Assembly (NCBI GenBank): GCA_038040445.1 | Contig: JBBPIG010000028.1 | Coordinates: 1-64,000, forward strand | DNA: 64,000 nucleotides | Source of the DNA: Acidobacteriota bacterium | GTDB taxonomy: Bacteria > Acidobacteriota > Blastocatellia > UBA7656 | Direction of reading: 5' to 3' | Shown here: positions 25,554 to 32,106 of the stretch, piece by piece | Numbering within the stretch: the first letter of the stretch is position 1 | Layout of the letters: every line of letters begins with the position of its first letter | Notes under the pieces: generated by a model | Told to the model about the DNA's origin: nothing | Seen by the model: the letters and a program-made list of their open reading frames with translations, nothing else | The model's database searches: none | Translations under genes and position numbers: made by a program

Positions 25554-25815
25554 GTCTGAAGGTTACAGGTTGAGCGGAAAGGGTAAACGATGTCAGGACA
25601 CGGGCGGCACGCGCGGCTTATTTTGTAGACGCCTTGCCCGCCCACTCGTAAGGGGTTTTAAGCTAGCAGGGGTTTTAAGCTAGCGGTGGCAAGGCGGGCC
25701 AGGCTACGGTGCGGCACGCGCAACCTGAAGTTCTTGGTACACGCTGCCGCGCGGCTGAGTTAGTCAGGTCAGGCGGGATGAGTTACCCTGCCGAGGCTGC
25801 TACCCAAATACAGAC
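25554..25815 (+). other. ORF-less cassette body
   Basis: No supported ORF in about 260 bases. It holds a perfect tandem 17-bp repeat (aggggttttaagctagc, 25651-25684) flanked by complementary ccttgcc (25632) and ggcaagg (25687), so the repeat lies in a hairpin loop. It could be a noncoding RNA, promoter or decayed cassette. Confidence 0.55.
25651..25684 (+). repeat. Tandem 17-bp repeat, two copies
   Basis: aggggttttaagctagc occurs twice without a gap and without mismatch. Confidence 0.9.
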
Positions 25816-25906
25816 ACCTAACACCCATTCAACCGGAGCCGCGCCAACGGAGGCTTCGCTTGACCCCAAGACTCCAGGCGCGGCCCGGTTAATGATGCCG
25901 TTAGGC
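25816..25906 (+). other. attC site 18
   Basis: R'' acctaac at 25816-25822 and R' gttaggc at 25900-25906; arms ttcaaccggagccgcgcc and ggcgcggcccggttaa. Confidence 0.92.
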
Positions 25907-26022
25907 GCTAAAACCCGCTTTATGAAAAAAAACTATTACACCTGTTTCCTACAACCTAACGTAGTGTTATCGGACGTTGGAAACGTGGGCAATGCGGCCT
26001 ATCCCCAACGAAAGGTAGGAAG

Positions 26023-26421
26023 ATGAAGAGTCAACCAAAGGCAGCAGGCAAGGCGGCCTCCAAACTAATCAGCGAAAGGATTGCCGAGTTGGGGGACTGG
26101 AGAGGCGATACACTAGCAAGGATGCGCGCCCTCATCAGGGAGGCCGACCCTGATGTTGTGGAAGAGTGGAAGTGGATGGGGACCCCGATATGGTCCCATG
26201 ACGGGGGCATCTGCACGGGAGAGTCGTACAAGTCGATAGTGAAGCTGACCTTCTTTAAGGGCGCTTCCTTGAAAGATCCTGCCAAGCTCTTCAACTCGAG
26301 CCTTGACGGGAACGCAAGGCGCGCCATCGACATTCACGAGGGTGAGGAGATTGACGCGAATGCGTTCAAGGCGCTCATCCGCGCGGCCGTCGCTCTCAAT
26401 ACTTCTGGCGGAAAGAAATGA
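26023..26421 (+). CDS. DUF1801 domain protein
   Basis: 132 residues, ATG 26023 after aggaag. Signature regions: ISERIAELGDWRGDTLARMR, DPDVVEEWKWMGTPIWSHDG and SIVKLTFFKGASLKDP. The EWKWMGTPIW core is the DUF1801 hallmark. The C-terminal helix segment (EEIDANAFKALIRAAVAL) is also typical. It overlaps the next gene by four bases (ATGA), so the two are translationally coupled. Function of the family is not settled. Confidence 0.87.
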   Translation: MKSQPKAAGKAASKLISERIAELGDWRGDTLARMRALIREADPDVVEEWKWMGTPIWSHDGGICTGESYKSIVKLTFFKGASLKDPAKLFNSSLDGNARRAIDIHEGEEIDANAFKALIRAAVALNTSGGKK

Positions 26422-26774
26422 ACTCCCCAAAATTCAATTCAGTTGAGGAATATTTAGCCTCACTGGACCCTACGAAAGAAAGGACCCTCAGGTCCGTAAT
26501 TGATTTGATTCTTACCCAATTTCCGGAACTAGAGTCCAAAATTTCCTGGAACGTACCTACCATCCACCGGAATGGGAAGTATGTAGTTGGCGTTTGTGCC
26601 TACAAGCATCATCTAACATTTTCACCCTGGAGTTCTCGTGTAATTGAAGACTTTAAGGTGAGGTTGGGGAAGTTTGTGGTATTGAAGAACTGCTTTCAGG
26701 TCCCTGTCGATTGGGAAATCGATAGAGAATTAGTGAAGGATTTGGTCCGGGCCAGACTAGCCGAGCTGGATTAG
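26418..26774 (+). CDS. DUF1801 (YdhG-like) protein, coupled to previous gene
   Basis: 118 residues: FNSVEEYLASLDPTKERTLR, KISWNVPTIHRNGKYVVGV, HHLTFSPWSSRVIEDF and a C-terminal DLVRARLAEL. Same superfamily as its partner but a different subfamily, close to YdhG-type proteins with a frataxin-like fold. ATGA overlap with the upstream stop suggests a two-protein unit. A related gene ends the composite cassette at 15752. Confidence 0.87.
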   Translation: MNSPKFNSVEEYLASLDPTKERTLRSVIDLILTQFPELESKISWNVPTIHRNGKYVVGVCAYKHHLTFSPWSSRVIEDFKVRLGKFVVLKNCFQVPVDWEIDRELVKDLVRARLAELD

Positions 26775-26806
26775 TCTCCCTCGAGTTTTTTAGATCCACG
26801 CTAGCA

Positions 26807-27172
26807 TTGTCTGCGTTCTTTTTTTACGTGGTGAACATCCTCGCCTTCGTCAACCAACCTCCTTGGCACATCAAGGCAGTCATCATCGCTGTTTTCAGTA
26901 TTCCGGCGGTTGTATTCCTTCTGCTCGGAGCTTTCTTCCGAGGCTTCAGTCACACGCGACGCGATACAGGCATTGTCTTGCTGAGTGCTTCAGCCCTTTC
27001 TGCGCTCGCGATGCTTTCGTTCTTCTGCGTTTGGGCGTCTCCCGACATGGCAAGGTATTTTTCCGCAGACATATTTCATTTCTTTAGCGACACTGTATCT
27101 GGCATTGTTTGCCTCAGCTTTTATGTCCTCATTGGATTTGGCTTACTATTCATTCCCCACCAAAGCGCCTAA
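26807..27172 (+). CDS. Four-TM membrane protein
   Basis: 121 residues from TTG 26807 (GTG 26830 is an alternative). Four hydrophobic segments: FFFYVVNILAFV, IIAVFSIPAVVFLLLGAFF, LLSASALSALAMLSFFCVW and IVCLSFYVLIGFGLLFIP. No domain recognised and no ribosome site seen. The stop is within the R'' of the following attC, which supports a genuine cassette gene. Confidence 0.62.
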   Translation: MSAFFFYVVNILAFVNQPPWHIKAVIIAVFSIPAVVFLLLGAFFRGFSHTRRDTGIVLLSASALSALAMLSFFCVWASPDMARYFSADIFHFFSDTVSGIVCLSFYVLIGFGLLFIPHQSA

Positions 27173-27226
27173 CCATGCGATGCAGCTAACAGGCTCCGCC
27201 TGTAGCTGATCTTGTTCTCGTTATGC
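27167..27226 (+). other. attC site 19
   Basis: R'' gcctaac at 27167-27173, R' gttatgc at 27220-27226 (one mismatch). Inner stem cagctaacaggc with gcctgtagctg. Confidence 0.8.
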
Positions 27227-27252
27227 CACCTGCGCCCGCAAAAGGCTCGGAG

Positions 27253-27281
27253 TTGACGTACCTACGCGGTGTAGCTACACT
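27253..27281 (+). promoter_or_regulatory. Promoter of the brnTA cassette
   Basis: TTGACG, 17-base spacer, TACACT. The predicted start site falls at or just before the GTG of brnT, so the transcript may be leaderless. A gtagctac palindrome overlaps the -10 region and could be the autoregulatory operator (inference). Confidence 0.7.
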
Positions 27282-27288
27282 CGTTCGC

Positions 27289-27513
27289 GTGCGATTCGAA
27301 TGGGACGAGAGGAAGCGGCAGTCGAACCTTGAAAAGCACGGCGTCGACTTCGCTGACCTCGATCCTATTTTTGCGGGTGACACGGTGACGGTTTTGGATG
27401 ACCGCTTTGACTACGGCGAGCATCGCTTCGTTACGTTTGCGTTGCTCCAAGGCGTCGTCCTGGCCATCGCCCACACTGAAACTGACGAGGTGATCCGATA
27501 TATCTCGGCATGA
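27289..27513 (+). CDS. brnT: BrnT family ribonuclease toxin
   Basis: 74 residues from GTG 27289; an upstream ATG at 27223 would read through the promoter. RFEWDERKRQSNLEKHGVDF is the BrnT signature (WD..K...N..KHG..F), followed by DPIFAGDTVTVLDDRFDYGE and VVLAIAHTE. BrnT is a RelE-like-fold RNase that inhibits translation and is neutralised by BrnA. Toxin-first order with brnA 13 bases downstream is the family norm. The last RR-type residues near VIRYISA look shortened compared with typical RIISAR endings. Confidence 0.9.
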   Translation: MRFEWDERKRQSNLEKHGVDFADLDPIFAGDTVTVLDDRFDYGEHRFVTFALLQGVVLAIAHTETDEVIRYISA

Positions 27514-27526
27514 CGAGCGACGAGCT

Positions 27527-27814
27527 ATGAGGAAGAAGGCTACTACAAAGAAATTGGGCAGTGATTTCAAGCGGTTGTCAGCCATGACTGATGACGAGAT
27601 CGATACTCGCGACATTCCGCAGGTAACGCCGGAACAGTTCGCACGAGCGATTGTGCGACGCGGTCTTGAGTCGGTTCCACCCAAGGCGCAGTTGACAATA
27701 CGGGTCGATCTCGAAGTGCTGGATTGGTTCCGCAAGCAGGGGCGAGGCTACCAGACTCGGATCAATGCGCTATTGCGAGCGTACATGGAAGCTCACAAGA
27801 AAGACGTGGCCTAA
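27527..27814 (+). CDS. brnA: BrnA family antitoxin
   Basis: 95 residues: FKRLSAMTDDEIDTRDIPQV at the N-terminus and a C-terminal ribbon-helix-helix (AQLTIRVDLEVLDWFRKQ, GYQTRINALLRAYMEAH). This is the BrnA/COG3514 layout: the RHH binds the operator and the N-terminal part binds BrnT. The stop lies inside the attC R'', so toxin, antitoxin and promoter fit in one self-contained cassette, as is common for stabilising modules in chromosomal integrons. Confidence 0.92.
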   Translation: MRKKATTKKLGSDFKRLSAMTDDEIDTRDIPQVTPEQFARAIVRRGLESVPPKAQLTIRVDLEVLDWFRKQGRGYQTRINALLRAYMEAHKKDVA

Positions 27815-27899
27815 CTCCCAGGGTGGACCGAAGCGCGCGACCGAGTGTTGACATGAACCTTGAATGTTACACGCGCGCTCGGTCACCCGAACGTTAGCC
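27809..27899 (+). other. attC site 20
   Basis: R'' gcctaac at 27809-27815 and R' gttagcc at 27893-27899. Arms ggaccgaagcgcgcgaccgag and gcgcgcgctcggtcac. Nearly identical to the attC at 12036. Confidence 0.92.
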
Positions 27900-27951
27900 C
27901 GTCCAAACAGCAGTCGTTCGGAGGATTTCAACTCAATCGAGGAGGATGCCA

Positions 27952-28266
27952 ATGAAGTACATGATCAGCTGGTTCGAACGCCCGCAAGGTTCGCCTGCGG
28001 AGTACGAGAATGCCCAGAAGCGGATACTCGAGGTGTTCGGTCAATGGAAGGCGCCCGCCGGATTCAAGATCGAGCTGTTCGTAGTGCGAGTGGGCGAGTG
28101 GGGTGGGCACGTGTTAGTGGACTGCGACGATCCGTTGGCCGTTCACAAGTTCTGCTCGACGTACCCGGCTTTCGAATTCCAGGCGCGCCCCGTGATTGCC
28201 GTCGAAGACGCAGTCCGGGTCGAACTCGAAGCCATCGCCTGGCGCGACGGGCTGAAGCGCAGCTGA
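27952..28266 (+). CDS. DUF3303-like small protein
   Basis: 104 residues from ATG 27952, six bases after gaggagg. MKYMISWFERPQGSPAEYEN, VFGQWKAPAGFKIELFVVRV, GGHVLVDCDDPLAVHKFCST and a final FQARPVIAVEDAV fit the DUF3303 dimeric alpha-beta barrel pattern. Function unknown. A second DUF3303 protein is encoded in the ISC operon at 53690. About 180 bases between the stop and attC hold no clear gene. Confidence 0.8.
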   Translation: MKYMISWFERPQGSPAEYENAQKRILEVFGQWKAPAGFKIELFVVRVGEWGGHVLVDCDDPLAVHKFCSTYPAFEFQARPVIAVEDAVRVELEAIAWRDGLKRS

Positions 28267-28447
28267 CATCCGACAAGATCTCATCGGACAGGCCGCAATG
28301 CGTTCGCGAGCCAGCCTGTGTGCCGGCATGCGTATGGTGCTTCTTTAGCACGCCGTGCCGGGTGACGTGGAGCATTGAAGGCGGCGATGAGTTCGAGTAC
28401 GAGAACGTGATAACCACACAATTCGCGTCTGCCGAGCGACGGCCGCG

Positions 28448-28544
28448 GGCTAACAACTAGCGGTTGCATCGGAGCCCGCGCCGCTGAGACAGTCCGTTTC
28501 ATTCAGGGCCGTGGCGCGGGCCCCGGTGAACCTGATCGTTAGAC
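28448..28544 (+). other. attC site 21
   Basis: R'' ggctaac at 28448-28454, R' gttagac at 28538-28544; arms tgcatcggagcccgcgcc and ggcgcgggccccggtgaa. Confidence 0.88.
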
Positions 28545-28574
28545 CCGCTGAAATGCGGCGGTGATTAGGATGAT

Positions 28575-28961
28575 ATGATTGAGAAGACATTCAAACATGC
28601 GTCGGCATCAGAAGCTGGTGATTACTATCAAGTCTCTTTTGATGACGGCGATGACTATGAAGCCAAGGACATCGGCGGCCGATATTTCCTAATCCAACAG
28701 TTTGAATTCCCCGATGATGGCACTCCATGCTGCACCTCGATCAACCTAATCGGAAGTTGTGCCGTCCCACTTAACCAGCTACAGCTCGCCATTCAACACG
28801 ATGTTGTCAGTCAGCCGCGTCGCGCCGATGTACCCGGCCAGCGACACCAGCGTGGGAGAGACGGCAGAAATCGTATCCACTGGATCCAGTCGTTCAGTAT
28901 CCGTGATCCCAACGTAGTCGATGCGAGCGAGCGGCTCAGCTTCGATCATCGACCGCATTGA
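28575..28961 (+). pseudogene. Last cassette gene, 3' end lost
   Basis: The first about 58 residues look natural (DYYQVSFDDGDDYEAKDIGG, RYFLIQQFEFPDDG). From about 28770 the frame runs antisense through the 3' end of panC, so the real C-terminus and attC are missing. This marks the right end of the array. The protein family is not recognised. Confidence 0.6.
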
Positions 28962-29639
28962 AGCAACCAGTCGCGCAGCATCCCGCTCGCCTCCATTGCA
29001 AAGTGATTGGCAGCGCTCCAGCGCACGGCGCAGCACGATCGCGGCCTTTCGTTCTTCGGTAGACAGATTAACGTTCATCGGTGACAGCGCTAGCCCGTCC
29101 TCTTCCCTCACCGTAGGGCAAACAACTATCTCAACATCCATTGCAAGCTCTCGGACCATTCGCTTCACGATGACGACCTGTTGGGCGTCTTTGCGTCCAA
29201 AGAATGCGAAATGAGGGTGGACGATGTTGAGCAGCTTGTTCACCACAGTCGTGGCCTCGCGAAAATGACCGGGCAGGCGTGCCCCCTCGAGCTTTTCACT
29301 CAGCCCTTCGACTGTCACGAAAGTTGAAAAGCCTTGCGCAAACATGTCCTCCGCGGCAGCCGCGAAGATAAGATCGACTCCGCGAGTAAAGGCCAACTCA
29401 GCATCGCGGGCGAGATCCACACGGGGTTCCTCCGAGCCTTCATCCGAGCCTTCATCAGATCGGGGGTCAAGACAGATCGAAACAATCACCGCTTCACACA
29501 ACTCTCGCGCCCGGCTCATAAGCGATAGATGCCCTTCGTGAAGCGCGCCTCTGGTAGGCACGAGGCCGATGCGCGTTCCTTTGCTTCGCAGCTCGCGACT
29601 GGTGGACACCATTCTGGGAATCCGATTTATTATTTCCAT
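28779..29639 (-). CDS. panC: Pantothenate synthetase homologue with altered active site
   Basis: 286 residues from ATG 29639 (in-frame TTG 29723 possible). Overall PanC: GALHEGHLSL with both nucleotide-binding His, LPGHFREATTVVNKLLNIVH and RKDAQQ. PanC joins pantoate and beta-alanine using ATP. Several otherwise strict positions differ: PTMG is PTRG, the NP(T/M)QF pantoate motif is replaced by DPRSDEGSDEGSEE, and SSRN is SPMN. This may be a diverged or decayed copy rather than the housekeeping enzyme. No panB or panD is nearby. Its 3' end borders the integron. Confidence 0.82.
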   Translation of the reverse strand: MEIINRIPRMVSTSRELRSKGTRIGLVPTRGALHEGHLSLMSRARELCEAVIVSICLDPRSDEGSDEGSEEPRVDLARDAELAFTRGVDLIFAAAAEDMFAQGFSTFVTVEGLSEKLEGARLPGHFREATTVVNKLLNIVHPHFAFFGRKDAQQVVIVKRMVRELAMDVEIVVCPTVREEDGLALSPMNVNLSTEERKAAIVLRRALERCQSLCNGGERDAARLVASMRSMIEAEPLARIDYVGITDTERLDPVDTISAVSPTLVSLAGYIGATRLTDNIVLNGEL

Positions 29640-29897
29640 AAGAACTTGTGAGCCGATTGACGCGTCGGGAGTAATACCTGTGCGATCGATGATCTGGATG
29701 CCGCTGAGTGATCCTGCTGGCAAACTTTCCAGCGATGATCGCGGCGACTTAGCCGTCGCTGCTTGATTATATTGGATTGGGTTTTGTTTGCAAATTTCCG
29801 GTACATCGATCTCATACTCTGGGGGTGATTAGGAGTGGAACGACCAGAAAAGTGTCTTGCGCGAATCCCACCCACTGGCAGTCGGTGGAAAGCCGCA

Positions 29898-30222
29898 TGG
29901 ATACCATCGGGCTTTAGCCGATGGAGCTTCAACTTCAGCCTAACAAGACGTGCGTGCCCCAGATACCATCGGGCTTTAGCCGATGGAGCTTCAACTTCAG
30001 CCTAACGTACCAGGAAGAGAAGCACATTCCTTCCATCTGTAACGGCTGAAATTGAAACTCCATCGGCTAAAGCCCGATGGTATCCTGGAGCCGCAAGTCG
30101 TCTGTTAGGCTAAAGCTGAAACTCCATCGGCTAAAGCACGATGGTATCCCCTCGAATCCGCATCGTCTGCCGCCTTGGTTCCAGGAGCTGAAACTCCATC
30201 GGCTAAAGCACGATGGTATCCA
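29898..30222. repeat. Cluster of five REP-like palindromes
   Basis: Five units of CCATCGGCTAAAGC(C/A)CGATGG with flanking ttcagc/gctgaa sequence: two in one orientation (about 29900-29940 and 29963-30003), three in the other (about 30047-30085, 30114-30149, 30186-30221). Each unit folds as CCATCG/CGATGG. The rest of 29724-30341 shows no gene. Confidence 0.88.
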
Positions 30223-30341
30223 GCCAGGCATCTTCAGTGACGCGTGTTAGAATCAGGCGCCCGGAGAGTCAGGCGCCTGGATGTTGCCCACTCAAGAAAC
30301 CGGAAGACTGATGTAGGACAACGAGCGACTGGTCACTCTTT

Positions 30342-31244
30342 ATGAAACTCTCGATCCCCATTCCTCTCACCTTCAACTTCAAACGCACCGCGATCAGTCA
30401 CGGCTGGTATGACCTGCCGCCCTTCGAGCTAGACAAGAGCAACTGGACGCTCTCAAGAGTCATCGATCTCGGCAAAGCCCGGCCCCTCACCGTCGCAATC
30501 TCCGAAGGCCGTCGAGCCGTCAAGGTCAACCTCGGGCGCAGCGTTGGACTGCGCGCGATTGAAAAGATCACTCGCGACGTGAGGCACATGCTCAGGCTCG
30601 ACGACGATATGACGCGCTTCTACGACGCGGTAGCACGCGATCCTGATTTTTCGTGGATCGCAAACTCCGGCGCCGGGCGAATGCTTAGAGCGCCTACCGT
30701 GTTTGAAGACCTGGTGAAGATGATCTGTACGACCAACTGTTCCTGGGCGCTCACCGACAAGATGATCAATGGACTTGTCGCCGCGCTGGGTCGCGAGTCA
30801 AACGACGGCCGCCGCGCGTTTCCAACGCCGGAAGCGATGGCTTCGGCGACTGAAGCGTTCTACCGCGAAGAAGTTCGAGCGGGCTATCGAGCGCCTTACT
30901 TGAAGGAACTTGCCGAGCGCGTGGTGGGCGGAGACATAGACGCTGAGAGTTGGCTGACAAGCGAGCTGGCCACGGCCGAGCTGAAGCGCGAGATAAAGCG
31001 CGTCAAAGGCGTAGGCGATTATGCCGCGGAGAACATCTTGAAACTTGTGGGCCGTTACGACGGTCTCGCGCTCGATTCATGGGTTCGAGGCAAGTTCGCT
31101 CGCATTCGCAACGGCGCGCGCAAAACTTCAGACCAAAAGATCGAGCGATACTACTCGCGATTCGATGAATGGCGCGGGCTGGCCCTGTGGTGTGATATGA
31201 CTCGCGACTGGTTGGAAGACGACGAGCGTCCGCTGAAGTGGTGA
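30342..31244 (+). CDS. AlkA-like HhH-GPD DNA glycosylase
   Basis: 300 residues. The C-terminal HhH-GPD domain contains LVKMICTTNCSWALTDKMIN, the helix-hairpin-helix IKRVKGVGDYAAENIL and the catalytic Asp in GLALDSWVRGKF. The N-terminal about 110 residues (FNFKRTAISHGWYDLPPF) match the beta domain of AlkA/OGG-type proteins. It would excise alkylated or oxidised bases. Exact specificity (3-methyladenine or 8-oxoguanine) cannot be read. It converges with endonuclease III, 11 bases away. Confidence 0.85.
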   Translation: MKLSIPIPLTFNFKRTAISHGWYDLPPFELDKSNWTLSRVIDLGKARPLTVAISEGRRAVKVNLGRSVGLRAIEKITRDVRHMLRLDDDMTRFYDAVARDPDFSWIANSGAGRMLRAPTVFEDLVKMICTTNCSWALTDKMINGLVAALGRESNDGRRAFPTPEAMASATEAFYREEVRAGYRAPYLKELAERVVGGDIDAESWLTSELATAELKREIKRVKGVGDYAAENILKLVGRYDGLALDSWVRGKFARIRNGARKTSDQKIERYYSRFDEWRGLALWCDMTRDWLEDDERPLKW

Positions 31245-31255
31245 CGTAGCGCATC

Positions 31256-31915
31256 TCAAGCAGGCTCTTTGCCGGTCTTCAGCCGAGAGGAAGGGCAGTA
31301 CTTTTCTAAAACGCATTTCTCGCACAGGGGCTTGCGGGCTTTGCATATTTGCCGCCCGTGATAGATCAGCAGGTGCGAGAAATCAATCCAGTCTTTCTTT
31401 GGGACAATCTCCACAAGGTCGCGCTCGATCTTCTCAGGCTGCTTATTTGTGGTGAGGCCGAGCCGCTGTGACAACCGCGATACGTGAGTGTCGACAACGA
31501 TGCCGCTCGCGATTCCGAATGCGTTCCCGAGCACCACGTTCGCCGTCTTGCGAGCCACACCCGGAAGCTCCAGGAGTTCTTCAATCGTTTCGGGGACCCG
31601 GTCGCCCTTCTCGCTCAGGACCCTGCAAACGCCCTGAATCGATTTCGTCTTGTTGCGAAAGAACCCGGTGGTGCGAACGTCGTCCTGAAGCTCGCTGGTG
31701 GGAACCTTCAAGTAGTCGGCACACGAGCGGTACTTCCTGAACAGATCGGCGGTGACGATGTTGACGCGCAGATCGGTGCATTGAGCCGAGAGTATCGTTG
31801 CGATCAACAGCTCGAGCGGATTGCTGTGGTTCAAGCTGCACTTCGCGTCGGGATATGCCTTCTTGAGACGCGAGATGATCTTGCGTGCGTGCTCTTTCTC
31901 TTGCTTGCTCGCCAA
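31256..31915 (-). CDS. nth: Endonuclease III
   Basis: 219 residues. HhH motif ELLELPGVARKTANVVLGNA carries the catalytic Lys; the catalytic Asp is in GIVVDTHVSRLS. The 4Fe-4S cluster loop is C-x6-C-x2-C-x5-C (CKARKPLCEKCVLEKYC) near the C-terminus. It is a bifunctional glycosylase/AP lyase for oxidised pyrimidines. All key residues are present and the length is normal for the family. Confidence 0.96.
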   Translation of the reverse strand: MASKQEKEHARKIISRLKKAYPDAKCSLNHSNPLELLIATILSAQCTDLRVNIVTADLFRKYRSCADYLKVPTSELQDDVRTTGFFRNKTKSIQGVCRVLSEKGDRVPETIEELLELPGVARKTANVVLGNAFGIASGIVVDTHVSRLSQRLGLTTNKQPEKIERDLVEIVPKKDWIDFSHLLIYHGRQICKARKPLCEKCVLEKYCPSSRLKTGKEPA

Positions 31916-32106
31916 TCTTTGACCTCGCGGTTTGCGCTATCGAGCTATCGATCAAACGGGTACGAAATCGGTGCGAATCCGTCAACCCCGTGTGATCGGT
32001 GGTCTATGAGTTCGTAATAATCGCATTGCCAGCGCCGCATAGACCACGGATGACACTGATTCGGCCGATTTGCGCGGATACCTCCATCATTAGTGAAGCG
32101 CATGCA

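Noticed and set aside
25952-25985. acctaac...gttggaa pair as an extra attC
   Set aside because: Only 34 bases, the two cores do not pair and there are no inner arms; a good attC lies 50 bases upstream.
25709-26026. 105-residue plus-strand ORF
   Set aside because: It reads through a complete attC and into the next cassette leader; the composition is not protein-like.
27864-28460. 198-residue ORF spanning attC and the DUF3303 gene
   Set aside because: It starts inside the attC at 27809 and is out of frame with the DUF3303 gene, which has a good ribosome site.
29898-30222. CRISPR array
   Set aside because: Repeats occur in both orientations, are palindromic, have irregular spacing and no cas genes are nearby.
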